Shown here: in pieces, positions 1 to 12,305 of the stretch
Layout: every line of letters starts with the position of its first letter
Position numbering within the stretch: the first letter of the stretch is position 1
Source of the DNA: Paracyclopina nana
Taxonomy: Eukaryota > Arthropoda > Copepoda > Cyclopoida > Cyclopettidae
Assembly (NCBI GenBank): GCA_019096065.1
Contig: JAGUCH010000001.1
Location: forward strand, 4,526,001-4,590,000
Direction of reading: 5' to 3'
DNA: 64,000 nt
Made by a program: the position numbers and the translations under genes
Notes under the pieces: generated by a model
What the model saw: the letters and a program-made list of their open reading frames with translations, nothing else
The model's database searches: none
Told to the model about the DNA's origin: nothing

Positions 1-600
1 CTCCACTGCATTATAGCTTTTCAAAAGATCTTTATCGAGATGGATGTGGCACTACTGTAGGCAAAAACAAATTCCTTTAAAGCTCGTCATATAGACATCA
101 AAGGCTTAGGCAAAAAACGCCTTCATACAGTTTCTGAAGCGTCTGGATCCAATTTGGGCAAAGGGCTGGCTGTTTTGTTGATATAGCTCACAGTGGGGAA
201 ACTCTCCCCAAAAAATTGCTCTAATCCCTTGCCGAAGGTGAGAACAGTAAATGTGTTTTAGCTGCGAATGCTTGAACAATTTCACAGTTTTTGCGCCATG
301 TTAGCCCCAATGTAATAATCTGGGTGCGACCAGGCATGCAACAGCTCTAATAAAATGAGGTGCTCCACACGCATCAATTCTAATATTTTGAGACACAAGA
401 TGAGCAGTACGGCGACCACAGCTTCGGTTGAGGTTAATTGGCATGATTAAACAACCTATCTATAACTGTACAATATTTATCAGAGATGAGGGTGCAGTCA
501 AGCAAAAAAGTTAAGGACCTTCAAACTAACTATATTTGGGAAATATGACAAAAATCTCGATTCCACTATATGCGATGCCAGAAAATAATTGGCTTTGAAC
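1..600. other. No gene recognised upstream of the tRNA
   Basis: AT-rich DNA without a convincing reading frame, splice-flanked exon or repeat. A short minus-strand open frame at 526-723 only runs through the tRNA gene and its flank. Confidence 0.5.
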
Positions 601-610
601 GAAAAAAAAA
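601..610 (-). terminator. RNA polymerase III terminator of tRNA-iMet
   Basis: The plus strand has nine consecutive A at 602-610, which is a run of T on the minus strand starting 2 nt after the tRNA 3' end. Runs of four or more T in the coding strand terminate Pol III, so this fits the end of the tRNA transcript. Confidence 0.85.
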
Positions 611-612
611 TA

Positions 613-684
613 TAGCAGAGCGTGGTTTCGATCCACGGACCTCTGGGTTATGGGCCCAGCACGCTTCCACTGCGCCACTCTGCT
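613..684 (-). tRNA. tRNA-iMet(CAU): Initiator tRNA-Met (CAU)
   Basis: A complete 72-nt cloverleaf can be folded on the minus strand: acceptor AGCAGAG/CTCTGCT plus A73, a GCGC D stem, anticodon stem CTGGG/CCCAG with loop CCCATAA, and T stem CGTGG/CCACG. The anticodon CAU is at 652-650. Three features mark the eukaryotic initiator rather than an elongator: the A1-U72 pair, A54 in the T loop (ATCGAAA, not TTCGAAA) and the three G-C pairs next to the anticodon loop. It delivers methionine to the start codon in the 40S pre-initiation complex. There is no intron. The outer T-stem pair is C-G where I recall G-C in human, and it still pairs, so the gene looks functional. A T-run terminator follows directly. 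Confidence 0.97.
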
Positions 685-3600
685 TGCATGAAAACTAAAC
701 ACAAAATTTACTTTAACCAACATGTTAATTGAGAAGCTTTAATTTAGGGAGTCTCTAATTAACGCCTTTGCTCTTGAGTCTATACAGCAGCATGCACCTT
801 TGTCTTGTCTCAACTATTTGATGACGGTTAAACCAAAAAATTGGTCCATAATTACCGAGCAGGCTGGCCTCTATATTGAAAGTGTAACCTCTTCTTCTTC
901 GTCTACTTCCAGATATCGTGACATATTTGAGGAATTTGGGGAGCTGCTGGAATTCGACCATGATCATGAGACGACCAAGCAAAGGATTACCCTTGGCTGG
1001 CCATGACTGCAGATGTGACCAAATGATAATCACAGACCTGTCACAAACTCTCCTGAGAAATCTCTTCATAAAAATTTCAAGGAATTCTTCTTGGGCGCTC
1101 GACTTTCCCAAGGTTGGAAAACTTGCAAAGCTATCTTTTTTGCTGCATCCTCGTAATCTTTTCAGACCACGCACCATTTTCCCTACCACCAAAAAATCAT
1201 CGCAATTCGCAACGGCTTTCAGTCCGACCTTTTTTCTCCCTAATTCCATTTGGCTAGATGATGGCTCGACTTCTTTCAATTTAATTGGATCAAGTTATCG
1301 CTGGATTCCCATGGAGTCAGATTTTGAGCAAATTTCCGAGATTGGTAAAGGAACCGTCGTCCACAAAGGGGATTTGCAACATTTTTGTCTCAAGAGTTCG
1401 AACCCCCCAACGTGATGGCCAGTAACGATATCACTTTATAGCTGAGGTGAGCACTGTGGGGAGCTCTGGAGCAAAAATCGTCTCCAACATCTAATGCTGT
1501 TCAGGCCATGATGAAGAGATGAAATTACGCCTCGAGTTTCAGCTTCAACTGGGGGCCATGAATTACAATTTTCACACTGTGCTTTAGGGCTGGTTCAATT
1601 TAACGTTGGTGAAAAACAATGGCTGGTTGTAAATAGCTAATGGAACATTGGGAAGCCCATTTCTCACCAACAATAGAAAGTAAAACTAAAGATTAGCCAG
1701 GCTGGCTGATTTGATGTTGCCAAATCTTTAGACCAAGTTGGTAATGATCATAAATAAGATATGCCTACAGAGTCTAGTTTTTGAATTATTAATAGGGTGA
1801 AAAGAAGGGGCTTTGTTACTCGGCTCTGTGGCTATGCTGATTCTTCACTAACAAGCAACAATGTTCCCGTAAAGTATGTGTGCTTTTCTAGATGAGGAGG
1901 TTCAATATTTATATTTATGAGCAAGAAACTCTTGACTGGAAACGATCAGCGCGTTGAAATCACCCACATGCATCACTGCTGTAGGGAAAACAGCTACACC
2001 AATCCTAATGCACGAATGAATCATAAAAAAGGTGGAGTGTTTCTGGCTGTGGACATAAAAAGACACGACTATTTTGACTTGAAGCTTGTTTGAGTGACAA
2101 AAGATGAAGAAGCTCTCCTAATTTGAAAATTACAAACCAGTCTTCTGCAGTTTTTTTAATAAATTAGAACTGCTAGCTGCCTCTGCTTTGTTAGTCATTA
2201 ATAGGCTGGGAAAAACGAAGCCACCTGATTATTATTTTCCTGGGCTATAAAATAAAAGATCTGCGTGACCAACAAAGTCGATTTTTTTCATCATCTTGAG
2301 CTTCTATAGAAGCTGCTTCTCCTTTTATTACACCGCGCTCAGTTCAAAGTTGATGAGCAGAAGCAACAACTTGCGCAACGGCTTCAAAATTATCCCCATA
2401 TAATGCGCACATAATTATGTAGGGCAACTTAGTTGATTTTTTTTGGTTACTTCCCAGAATATGCAAGATAGACCTTTACCCTTGCTTTACTATAGCACTA
2501 TACTTCAAGTTGCCAAATCAGGGTTAAGCGAGAGCTACCATAATTACTATTGCACAGCATTGTTGGCCGCTTGCACACCCCTCAAAAAGAGGGGAGTCAT
2601 GCCAAAATTACTATCCTCAAAGGAAATCACATTTCATGGTCAATTGATGAATGTGATTCAAACAGAGAGAGGCCTCTGATGAAAGGGATTTCCTTGTCCT
2701 CTGTGGTAAAATGATTTTTTACCAACTCAGGCCAATGGCTGATGACACGAAGAAATAAAACCGAAGCAGTAAAGCAATAAACGATGCGCCTCTATTAGGG
2801 CTACTGGGAAAACGAAACTAGTCATACTATAACCTAAAATTATTTGAGTAAATCCCTACAACAAAGGCCCCCCAACCAACTCATCCATTGTTTAGAGTAC
2901 ACTTTAATTGAATTTTTGTTGGCAGAATCCTTTTCTGTCTTTTTTTGCCACGGCCGTTGTGAGTTATTTTTGGCCGACATTTTTGCCCCTTCTGGAGGAG
3001 GGTGCGGGCATCCATAATTTCAGTTGTGTACGTGGGAACCCAAATAATGAATCTCATCTTTAGGGAAAAAACCGTGGCCACTAAAATGATGATTAGCCAC
3101 GATGATCTATTTGCTCGTGAAACCAAAAGTAGATCAGCGCAAACAGATGCTATTTTGATGAGGTGACAACGACTTCGATGACAAACGGGAAATCACCACG
3201 ATTTCCTGTTCAAATAATAATCATAAAAGCAGCATTGTGCTGCTGAATACTGAGGTGTCTGAATTTCAAATTATCCCATGACCAGATTAAATGAGCGTGA
3301 GCAATAATAATTCTGGCGATAGGAAGCAGTGATCAATAAAAATCTCGAGAAAATCCGACGAGCTGGAGTCCAACACATGGCTATCGTTTCCTCTATAGAA
3401 TTGAGGTCAATGTTTCTTTACATTTCGTGGGGTAGCCCAGCAGTGATTGAAGTTTTCTCAAAGCTTTTGTATGAGTTCATTTGGCAAGGTGTAAAAAACA
3501 GCCTTTCTTGTCGCGTCTATTGCGGAGAGTTTCCATTTGACAAAAAAGTTTAATTTTGTGTCGGTCGCCATTGTGACCAAGCCATATCAAATTGACTCGC

Positions 3601-6600
3601 GTAAATCATCATTACAGGTGTCAACAGAGCCATGTCGAGTCACGACGAATAAGTTGCGCCAGTCGGTCGATAAAAAGTGTATATGTATACTTTGCATCTA
3701 ACGCAATATTCACGACGTCCCAATGAAGAAGAAGAGATCATGAACTGAGTCCGATGATCATAAAAATTGTTGCTTTAAAAGAGCGGCACTCGGGAATTCA
3801 CGTTCGATCCATTAAAGAGATGTTGCCCATAGATGCACACGTAGTACACTGCAGCAGTACACCTACTTTAAACACCTCGCACAGATTTCTACTCAGGTCT
3901 CCCTCCACTGTGGACACTATTCTCTTTATGGCGAATTCCTCTAGCTGAAAGCTCTTCTTTTTTTGAGGGCTTGGCTCTTTTACTTTTTTTTAGCTTGGCT
4001 ATATGCCATGCTCGCACACCATTTCCCCCTCAGTGTTTGAGGAAAGATCCGAGCCCTTCATCTGATGGCATAAAAACGAGCTGGGGATGAAGCCATCTGA
4101 ACTTTTAGCATACCAGAGCTGTTAACAAGTTCACGGAGCGGAATCGAGCCTAATGCGAAGTAAAAGTGGGACAGATCCGCGCAACGATCACCAACAGCAA
4201 CAACAATAAATATCTCATTAAGATCACCTGCTGGCCTGCAGTTTTAGCAAACAAGCCTTGTCGCATAAGGTCATAAAAGTACTAGGAAAGCTGTTATTAG
4301 GTTATCTCTAATGTTGTATAGAGTTCCAGGTGCTACGCACCTTTTAAGCCGAGCATGAATGTAAACACGCGCAGAAGACCCAGCATTTTTGTCAGTCCTT
4401 ACAATAGGCGAACAAAGGCCTTATTTTTCCCTCAGAAAACTAGGGAGAGATTCTTTCTATCCATTTAGACGTGCGTAGTTTATGTGCATAATTCCATTTA
4501 AAAGCCCCTGCGCACACACACACACTGGGCTGGTTCCAGACCATGTTGTACATCAAGTCAGGTCAGGTAGGAGCAAAAAATTCTTTCAAGAGGGCAGGTG
4601 TGAAAGAAAGAAGATAATTCCTCACTGCTGCAGCAGTTTCAAAAATTCTCGAGTCAAGTCAATAATGACGAATGATCACTGCATCAGAAAGACAGCCGTG
4701 CCGAATAAGTGGTGAATTGCTTAAAAAAGCCCCAGACTCTTGCTACATAAGACTTCTTATCTGGCGCTTTTTTTACATCAAAAGATGGGTTTAAAATTCA
4801 GCCATAATTGCTGGGTTTCTCCTCAGGAATCGACACCCCTGGAGGACCCGAATCCGTCAATTAGAACGTCATATTTAAACTTTTTTAAGCCTCCATTGTT
4901 TACTCTTTTTTATGGAGGGAAATTTACTGAGCAGATCGGTGCCCGGGCAACAGCTTGAGCTCTCGCGGTTTTTTTTTTATTTTTTTGCTTTTGTCTTTAG
5001 GTGAGGCTCCTCTTTCAACTTTGACCCTGGTGCATCAGTTAATTTATTGCTATCATGTGATCCAGGTTTTGCCGGGTCATCTTTAAATAGCATTTAAAAC
5101 TGATGAGTTCTTGAGAACAACTAGCTTCATCATCTACCAGCGAGGAATTTCCAGAGCTGCAGCTTTTGTTATGGATACCCAGATCTCACAGCACTTTGTG
5201 CTGCTAGCTTCTATAATGATCTGGCAACACCCAAGTTGTTGAAAGAAAAATTAAAAAATCATCTTCTTACACTTGATCTTATTTGTTTCACCATAAGGCC
5301 TTGAGGAACAATAGCAACTTTTTTTCAAAACTACCATGACTTGTCGTTTTTATTGAAGTGAGAGTGTCTGAGGCAATACCGATTATGGCTTTGAATATAA
5401 AAAGTCCTTTATTTTGGCCATTCGTGAGATGCTTTGACATGAAGTTGGCAGATTTTTAGCTTGCTTGTCTGCAGCTTTATTAGCATAACATAGCGTAAGG
5501 TGTGTGTATTGACACATTTGAGGAAGAAGAATAATGCTGAAAACAAGTTGGGTCACAATATATTGACGCATTAATAAGTGCTACAAAATATGACGCGCAT
5601 GAAACATTTAATTATGCAGTTACACGAATTACATTCCCATGATGTTAAATTGCACGCAAAATTCTCCCTGTCGACCATTGCACTTGAGTTTGCACACATG
5701 GAGAACTTTTTTTAAAGCCCCTTCAATATTTCAAACTTTCTGGATAGTAGTTTAGACAAAATGGCAAGAAACCTATTGCAAATTTTGATTACGAGGGGTC
5801 AATTTCCCCAAGTGGATTTCAGACCTATGCAATTACGTCATTACCTCCAGTGCAGGGATTCAGGGGCGTTTTTTTCAAAATGCCTCGCCTTCTTTTTTTC
5901 CGGAATGACAACTACAAGCGTCGAGTCACACGACATGGTTTGTTTACTTTCCCCTTAATTAATTGATGGTTCTAAAATAAGCCCCAAGTCTGGCAGATTT
6001 TCAAGATGATATTGTCAAAATTGGTGGCTGGTGCCAACTGGCCCCACAGCAGTAGACCAAAATGGTAATTATTTTTGTCCTGGACCATTGATTTTGCAGA
6101 TGATAAGTAGCATGTGTCCTGGTCAAAAGTCAGCCAGGAATCCCCACAAAATCCTCATCCTGATCCCTGATCAGAGACACAGATAGCAAAACCTTCCAAA
6201 TCATGAGAAGAAATCCAAGAAAAATGTTTACCCTTCCCCCTTGCTGGGAGTAAATGAAATTCAAAGTTTTAAGTCAATCCCCCATACAATTTCCGTGAGA
6301 ACCCATTGATGCAAATTAAGGCAAATTCCAAGACAGCTGCTGCCTGGTCAGCACAGCAAGAGATGGACTTTGACTGATTCTCAGACACTTTTTTCTTTGT
6401 TTGTTATTCAAAAATGTGACCTGCTACCAGCTGCTGCAGCTGCATTTTCCACATTTTATCACTTTTACCCATCTTTACTGCATTGCAAATACAATTACGA
6501 CAACTACCTAGCGTCTACTGAGGACTATGCGTTGTTGGAGACATGCGGAAAAAAAGGAATTTTAAGTACCCAATGGGGTCAAAGTGTTGTAACCATTGAC

Positions 6601-7700
6601 ATTTCAAACATTTCACTGCGCCGCTTGCTGCAAGATTGAAATGGTTGAAAAAGCTCACATTTTTAACTGCTTCGCCTTGATGACCAATTCAAGCACCCCC
6701 TTTTTTGGAAATCTGTCCCATTTTTCATGCCTGTCCCTGCAACAATGACGTTGCCCGAAAATTCCCGCTGATAAAGAGATGAGTTATGTTAGCGAGAGCA
6801 ATGTGAGAGAATTTCTGTGATGCTTCAAACATCCCACCCAGCCAAAGAAGCTTGACACCAAAGCTCTCCATAAAAACGCTCTCTGATTAGTTCGAGTGGG
6901 TGGCTAATTCGGCCTGGGCAAAAAAGTGAGAAGCGATAAAAACCCATCCAGCGAGGTGTGAGATCTGCTTGCTATCAAAAGCGATTTCACTTGGTGAGTG
7001 CGTTTTCCAAAGCGTCCGGTCGGGATGCAAAGTGTCAACCAACTGCAAATGCACATAGGGGGACAGTGGTGAAGTGCCAAAATAGCTCCGAATTCAAAGG
7101 GAGCAACGGTGATGACACTGCGAGGAGAGCCTTTAGCATCATCCGCGTTGTCAAAGTGCGGCCAATTTTAGGATTAGCATGCCAGTGTGAGGGAAAAAAG
7201 TCTTTTGTGCTAACCAGAGAGATATATTTTCATTTGGGGACCATTGCGCCCCGCAGTCACTGTAATAAGTTTAGTCACAACTCTCTACAAAACCTATTGA
7301 GAATTGAGCTCTCACACTCGGAAAAATACCTCGACATTCTCGGTTTTAGCATGCGCGCGCATTCAAAGCTAGCCAAGCAAAAAGTTGCCGAGGAAAACAG
7401 TCAAATCTTTGCTTTGACTTCCCCAGGTTTGCTTCAGCTTTGGATTTCATGGAAGCCTGTCATTTCCCTTTTTTTGGCTGTGGGTGTGTGATGAGGCTTT
7501 TTCCTCCATTTGCTGGCCAGTGAGCGAGGAAAACACTCCGGCCTCGCAGGAATTTTGAGCTTTTTTGTCGTAACAAATGACCCAGTGACTTATGGGCAAT
7601 CATTACGGAGAGTTGGTATAGACGTAGGCGAGCGCCACCTCGCGGGTGAAGTTGCGTTGTTTTGTTGCAGTAGAGACGCGCTGCTCATAGTGTAAACCTG
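685..7700. other. Intergenic region, no supported gene
   Basis: About 7 kb of AT-rich sequence. The longest open frames are at 755-1279 (minus), 918-1415 (plus) and 6958-7491 (plus). They do not resemble a known family, the last two begin at or near non-ATG codons or lack good context, and none is flanked by matching splice sites. A small perfect hairpin (CCCCTC, five A, GAGGGG) lies at 2578-2594. The proximal part, about 7-7.7 kb, is upstream of the Toll promoter and may hold its regulatory DNA, but nothing specific can be read from it. Confidence 0.5.
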
Positions 7701-7739
7701 TGAGCGCACCACGCGCGCTTCGCTGCTACCTTGGCTGGC

Positions 7740-7872
7740 ACCGGCCAAATCCTTCAGTTCAGTCGCTACGCTTGACCTGACTACACGCGCATTTCTCTCT
7801 GTGCTCATTTCCAAAAGTTAGCAGCAAAAGTACTATCGCACTTCGCAGCACCAACAATTATTCACTATACAG
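7740..7872 (+). promoter_or_regulatory. Candidate start region and 5' noncoding exon of the Toll gene
   Basis: The region just upstream, about 7620-7800, is clearly richer in CpG and GCGC than the surrounding DNA. A TTCAGTTCAGT stretch at 7753-7763 resembles the arthropod initiator. A strong splice donor, CAG then GTAAGA, ends the candidate exon at 7872, and a strong acceptor (TTTTGCAG, ending at 8414) precedes the Toll coding exon. This gives a spliced 5' UTR with a 542-bp intron at 7873-8414. The transcription start itself is not determined. Confidence 0.5.
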
Positions 7873-8419
7873 GTAAGACCATCACTTTAACATAAGTTCA
7901 CAAACGCAGTCAAAGCATAACCAGCAAAAATGGAAATTCCCGCGAAAATAGCATTATGGTCAGAAGTGATCATTTGTAATACCTTTTGTAATATCTTCTG
8001 TAATATCTTTTGTGAGGAGGACGCAAGATTCACGATTAATCCTTATTTTTGTCGTGACCACGTCCGATCATGATTTGAGCAGAAATCGACAACGTTATCA
8101 GTCATCCTTTTAATACTGAGAGGGCAAAAATCTTATAAGTGTGTAATTGAGCGCAAAAAGAAACTAATGATGCATGCCATACGCGGCCATCGTCTACTTT
8201 CACAATTTTTTGCAAGCCTTTATGCATTGAGCTCAATAATAATCTCGCTCTTCAATCTGAACTGCAGCCATTCTTGTTTTGACCATAATTGCGAGCTGGA
8301 AAATAAATCTTGCGAAAAGAGACCCGCTTTTGGAGTGCCCTGACATCTTTATAAGCACGATATCGGCTTGGCAAAGGAAAAAGGCTCTAACTGTTACCAT
8401 CATCACTTTTGCAGATCAA

Positions 8420-8440
8420 ATGGGACGCATACAAGCATAG
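8420..8440 (+). other. Short upstream ORF in the Toll leader
   Basis: In the predicted spliced leader, which starts at 8415, the first ATG is at 8420. It encodes six residues (MGRIQA) and stops at 8438-8440, 10 nt before the Toll start codon at 8451. The ATG has A at -3 and G at +4, a strong Kozak context, so it would be expected to reduce or condition translation of the receptor. Confidence 0.55.
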
Positions 8441-8450
8441 CATCAGCAAG

Positions 8451-11400
8451 ATGTTTGTCAGAACCTTAGTGGCCTTGTCGGCCATCTTGGCCTTCAGTGA
8501 CGCCTTTTACGAGGCTCCTGATGACTGCGAATGGACATTCATCGATGACGAGTCTGGTTTTGCGGGCGGAGTCAGCCTCACCTGCCACCTCTCGGCCATC
8601 AACTCGAACCTGGAGAAGACCAACTTTTCCGTCATTCCCACCGAAGGAACGCGAAAACTGACCGTGAAATGCAGGGAGCCCACGCTCTCCAACCTCGAGG
8701 CCAGGGGCTTCTCCAACCTTCACTACTTGGAAGAGCTCGTCATCGACGCCTGCAGACTCGAGCATATCCCAGCCCTGGCCTTTGACGGCCTCACCCGCCT
8801 CAAGTCCCTCAAAATTCAGTCGAGGTTCGCCGCTGAGTTCAGCATGGCCTCCGAAGCCTTTGCCGGCCTCACCAGCCTCCAAAGGCTGGATTTGAGCGGA
8901 AATGGCATACGGTCGATGCCCCCAGATGAACTTTGCCACCTGCCTTCCCTGACGAGCCTCAACCTGTCCAGCAACGAGTTGGGATCGGTGGCCGACCTCG
9001 GCCTCGTCACCTCCCAGTGCCGGCTTTTGAGGCTGGAGAGTCTCGACTTGTCTGCCAACGAGATCACGACTCTACACAGTCACATGCTCAGCGCGTACTG
9101 GCCCTCGCTCAAGTCGCTCGACCTCAAGAACAACTTTGTGAGGCACGTCGAGGCCGTGGAGGTCAACACTGTGCACAAGTGCTCGCTCGCCTATTTCGAC
9201 CTCAGCAACAACCAGATCAACGCGTTGCCCGTGAAAATGCTCGAGGACTGCCACAGCCTCAAAACCCTGAATTTGGCCAACAACAGCCTGCCTTCCTTCG
9301 ACGTGGCCTTCTTTGACAACCTCAAGAGGCTCGAGAGGCTGAACCTCTCTGGCAACAGGCTCGTCAGCCTCACCGGCAGACAAACGAGAGATCTGGTATC
9401 TCTCAACGACTTGGACTTGTCTGGCAACCAGTTGAGCATTTTTGCCGAGTCCTCGAGAGTGTTCGAGGCCATGTCCTCCACTCTGCAGACGTTGAGGCTG
9501 AACAACAACAGGTTGAAGACAATCGAAGCCAAAGTCTTCCAGTCCCTGGTCAATCTCAAGGAATTGGACTTGTCGCAAAACCAGCTGGCTGCCATCGATA
9601 AGGAGACGCTGAGCGGCCTCGGCCGATTGACGCACGTCCATTTTGCGAGGAATGACATCAACACCATTCACGAAGATGCTTTCGCGTCCATTCCTGAGGT
9701 CCTAGTGCTGGACCTGTCCTACAACAAGCTCAGGGAATCTCCCCTGGCGTTGAAATCTCTGGGGAAGCTCCAGACATTGGACTTAAGCTTCAACAGCCTC
9801 GAGGGCCTCGAAAATGCCTCTTTCCTCAATTTGGACACTCTGTGGAGGCTTCAGTTGAACGGCAACAACGTGAAGAACATCACCAAGTCGCTGTTTGGCC
9901 AATTGAACTCGCTCCAGATTTTGGACCTGTCCTCCAACGCCATCTCCTTCGTGGAGGCCGGCTCCTTTGACGCCAACCAAAAGTTGCGGGCAGTGAGGCT
10001 GGACTCGAACAGCCTCACCAAAATGGAGGGCTTGTTCACCAAGTTGGGCGAGCTCATGTGGCTGAACGTGTCGTCCAACGCCATCGTCAACTTCGACTAC
10101 GTCCTCTTGCCAGTCAGCCTGAGGTGGTTGGACATTTCGCACAACCTTCTCACCGAGTTGGGCAACTACTTTGACCTCAACACCGAGCTGGCTCTCACGG
10201 AGCTGGACGCGAGCTTCAACCGGATCGTCCAGTTGGGCCCTCACAGCATCCCCGACTCCATGGAAACCCTGCTGGTGAATGACAACTCCATCAGTCAAAT
10301 TGTGCCCTACACCTTCTTCAAGAAGATGCGGCTCATTAAGGTGGACCTAACCGTCAACAACCTGAAGCAGATCGACCGGAATGCTTTGAGGCTGAGCGCA
10401 GACGTCACCAAATTGCCTGATTTCTATCTCACCGGCAACCCCATCGAGTGCGACTGCGAGATGGTCTGGTTCAAGTCCATCAACTCGGGCAGCACCCTGC
10501 AAAACTACCCCTTGGTCAAGGACATTGAGTCCATCTACTGCAGGCTGGTGTACACCCGGCAGCAGACCTTCATTCCGCTGGTGGAGGCCAAAAACGAGCA
10601 GTTTTTGTGCCCCTACACCACGCACTGCTTCGCGCTGTGCCAATGCTGCGACTTTGATGCCTGTGACTGTGAAATGACCTGTCCGGACAATTGCACTTGC
10701 TATCATGACAGCTCCTGGTCCAAGAACATTGCCGAGTGCTCAAGCGCGGGATTTTACGACCTGCCTGACCAGCTGCCCATGGATGCCACCGAGGTCTTCC
10801 TCGATGGCAATATATTTCCCGAGCTTGACAGCCATACCTTCATTGGGCGCAAAAACCTGGAGATTTTGCACCTCAACAACTCCCAGATCCACTCGATTCA
10901 CAACAAGACCTTCAACGGGCTCAAAGCGCTGACCGTGCTCCATCTGGAGGACAACCAGCTCACCAGCCTCAAGGGCTACGAGTTCGAGGCCTTGGCCAAC
11001 CTGAAGGAGCTCTACTTGGAGAACAACCTCCTGGAGACCATTCACAATGCAACTTTCAAGTTTCTGCGCAGCCTGGAAATCCTGCATCTCAATGGCAACC
11101 GGCTGATGGACTTTCCCGCCTGGCAGTTGGCATTCAATCCTCTCTTGGTCTCGGTCCAATTGGCGGAGAACCTTTGGTCGTGCGAATGTGACTTTGTGCA
11201 AAGGTTCCGAGCGTGGATGAGCGTGTATGGAGGCAAAGTCTCGGATGCCAAGGGCATTGAATGCGTCACCAACGAGGCTGACGGCAGAGGCGAGCTCATC
11301 ATCTCGTCGCCACTCGAGGGCTCCACCACGATGTGCGTGGACGAGACTGCTTCCAATTTGGCCATCGCCACCACCAGGGTCCAAGAGATGGTGACTGAAG

Positions 11401-12305
11401 ACTATTTGCCACTCCTTGCCGCCACCCTGGCCACATTTGCATTCATTCTTCTCATCCTGTTGGCCGTGTTTGTCTACAGGAACACTCTCAAGGTATGGCT
11501 GCACTCCAAATATGGCGTGCGTGTCTTCGACAACTTGGATGTGGAAGCCAGCAAGGGCGACGACCTCAAGCACTTTGATGCCTTCATCACCTACAGTCCC
11601 AAAGATGACGCGTTTGTCAGAGAAGTCTTGGCGCCGGAGCTGGAGCGAACGGATGCTGGCTTCAGAGTATGCCTTCACCACCGGGACCTGATGGCGTCCA
11701 ATCAAGCCTTTGTGGCTGACACCATCATCGAAGCCACGGAGGCCTCCAAGCGAACCATCGTGGTGCTCAGCGAGAACTTCCTCAAGTCAGAGTGGAGTCG
11801 CTTCGACTACAAGTCCGGCCTTCACCAGGCCCTGCGATCCGGACGCAAGAAGCTGATTGTCGTCATGCTCGGCGATGTGGCCAACCGGGACATTGACCCC
11901 GACCTCAGGCTGTACCTCAAGACCAACATCGTCCTCAACTGGGGAGACAGGCTTTTCTGGGAAAAGCTCAAGTATGCTCTGCCAGATAAGAAGCAACAGG
12001 CATCCAACTCTTCAGTGCACTCCTCAGTGGTCTCCTCCACGACAAGTGTGCTCAGCTCAGTTGCCAGCTGTGGTGGCCCCAGCGGCCTCATGCACCACCC
12101 CCAACTGGGCGCAGGGCATCATTTCATGCACCACCAGCCGCGCTACACGATGAGGCCCAACTCAGTGGTGATGAACAACAACCACCACATCTACAACATG
12201 CCCGGGCCTCAGCTGGCCTCCGGTGCCAACAGCCTCTATGGAAGCCTCAATGGGGTGCCCGTTAGCGGACGCAGTCTGTCGCCAGCCGCGGCCGTCCATA
12301 TTTGA
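8451..12305 (+). CDS. Toll-family receptor (long Toll-2/6/7/8 clade)
   Basis: Single-pass cell-surface receptor of 1284 residues in one coding exon. ATG 8451 is chosen because it opens a hydrophobic signal peptide (MFVRTLVALSAILAFSDA); the open frame extends further upstream only through a splice acceptor and a TTG. Order: signal peptide; a long run of LxxLxLxxN leucine-rich repeats to about residue 660; a Cys-rich cap (NPIECDCEMVWF); a second Cys cluster (CDFDACDCEMTCPDNCTC); about five more LRRs; a second cap (NLWSCECDF); a transmembrane helix at about 984-1009; and a cytoplasmic TIR domain at about 1041-1180 (FDAFITYSPKDDAFV, LCLHHRD-like and FW motifs). The tail is about 100 residues and rich in His and Ser. 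Two LRR blocks separated by paired Cys caps define the arthropod Toll-2/6/7/8 group, which acts in epithelial patterning, neural development and in some cases immunity. The exact orthologue is not settled. AATAAA lies at 12466-12471. Confidence 0.95.
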   Translation: MFVRTLVALSAILAFSDAFYEAPDDCEWTFIDDESGFAGGVSLTCHLSAINSNLEKTNFSVIPTEGTRKLTVKCREPTLSNLEARGFSNLHYLEELVIDACRLEHIPALAFDGLTRLKSLKIQSRFAAEFSMASEAFAGLTSLQRLDLSGNGIRSMPPDELCHLPSLTSLNLSSNELGSVADLGLVTSQCRLLRLESLDLSANEITTLHSHMLSAYWPSLKSLDLKNNFVRHVEAVEVNTVHKCSLAYFDLSNNQINALPVKMLEDCHSLKTLNLANNSLPSFDVAFFDNLKRLERLNLSGNRLVSLTGRQTRDLVSLNDLDLSGNQLSIFAESSRVFEAMSSTLQTLRLNNNRLKTIEAKVFQSLVNLKELDLSQNQLAAIDKETLSGLGRLTHVHFARNDINTIHEDAFASIPEVLVLDLSYNKLRESPLALKSLGKLQTLDLSFNSLEGLENASFLNLDTLWRLQLNGNNVKNITKSLFGQLNSLQILDLSSNAISFVEAGSFDANQKLRAVRLDSNSLTKMEGLFTKLGELMWLNVSSNAIVNFDYVLLPVSLRWLDISHNLLTELGNYFDLNTELALTELDASFNRIVQLGPHSIPDSMETLLVNDNSISQIVPYTFFKKMRLIKVDLTVNNLKQIDRNALRLSADVTKLPDFYLTGNPIECDCEMVWFKSINSGSTLQNYPLVKDIESIYCRLVYTRQQTFIPLVEAKNEQFLCPYTTHCFALCQCCDFDACDCEMTCPDNCTCYHDSSWSKNIAECSSAGFYDLPDQLPMDATEVFLDGNIFPELDSHTFIGRKNLEILHLNNSQIHSIHNKTFNGLKALTVLHLEDNQLTSLKGYEFEALANLKELYLENNLLETIHNATFKFLRSLEILHLNGNRLMDFPAWQLAFNPLLVSVQLAENLWSCECDFVQRFRAWMSVYGGKVSDAKGIECVTNEADGRGELIISSPLEGSTTMCVDETASNLAIATTRVQEMVTEDYLPLLAATLATFAFILLILLAVFVYRNTLKVWLHSKYGVRVFDNLDVEASKGDDLKHFDAFITYSPKDDAFVREVLAPELERTDAGFRVCLHHRDLMASNQAFVADTIIEATEASKRTIVVLSENFLKSEWSRFDYKSGLHQALRSGRKKLIVVMLGDVANRDIDPDLRLYLKTNIVLNWGDRLFWEKLKYALPDKKQQASNSSVHSSVVSSTTSVLSSVASCGGPSGLMHHPQLGAGHHFMHHQPRYTMRPNSVVMNNNHHIYNMPGPQLASGANSLYGSLNGVPVSGRSLSPAAAVHI

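Noticed and set aside
1391-1406. B-box-like GAGTTCGAACCC
   Set aside because: No A box, cloverleaf or T-run terminator at proper spacing.
755-1415. Overlapping open frames on both strands (174 and 165 codons)
   Set aside because: Neither resembles a family, the minus frame opens with TTG, and no splice or poly(A) context supports either. Long chance frames occur in 64 kb.
5677-5686. ATTGCACTTG, matching the miR-92 seed region
   Set aside because: The rest of the mature sequence does not follow and no hairpin arm is evident.
6958-7491. 177-codon plus frame upstream of Toll
   Set aside because: Starts with GTG, has no family resemblance, and lies in the promoter-proximal region.
8466-11705. 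Many long frames opposite or out of phase with Toll (up to 321 codons)
   Set aside because: They are shadows created by the GC-rich LRR codons; the plus-strand Toll frame explains the sequence fully.
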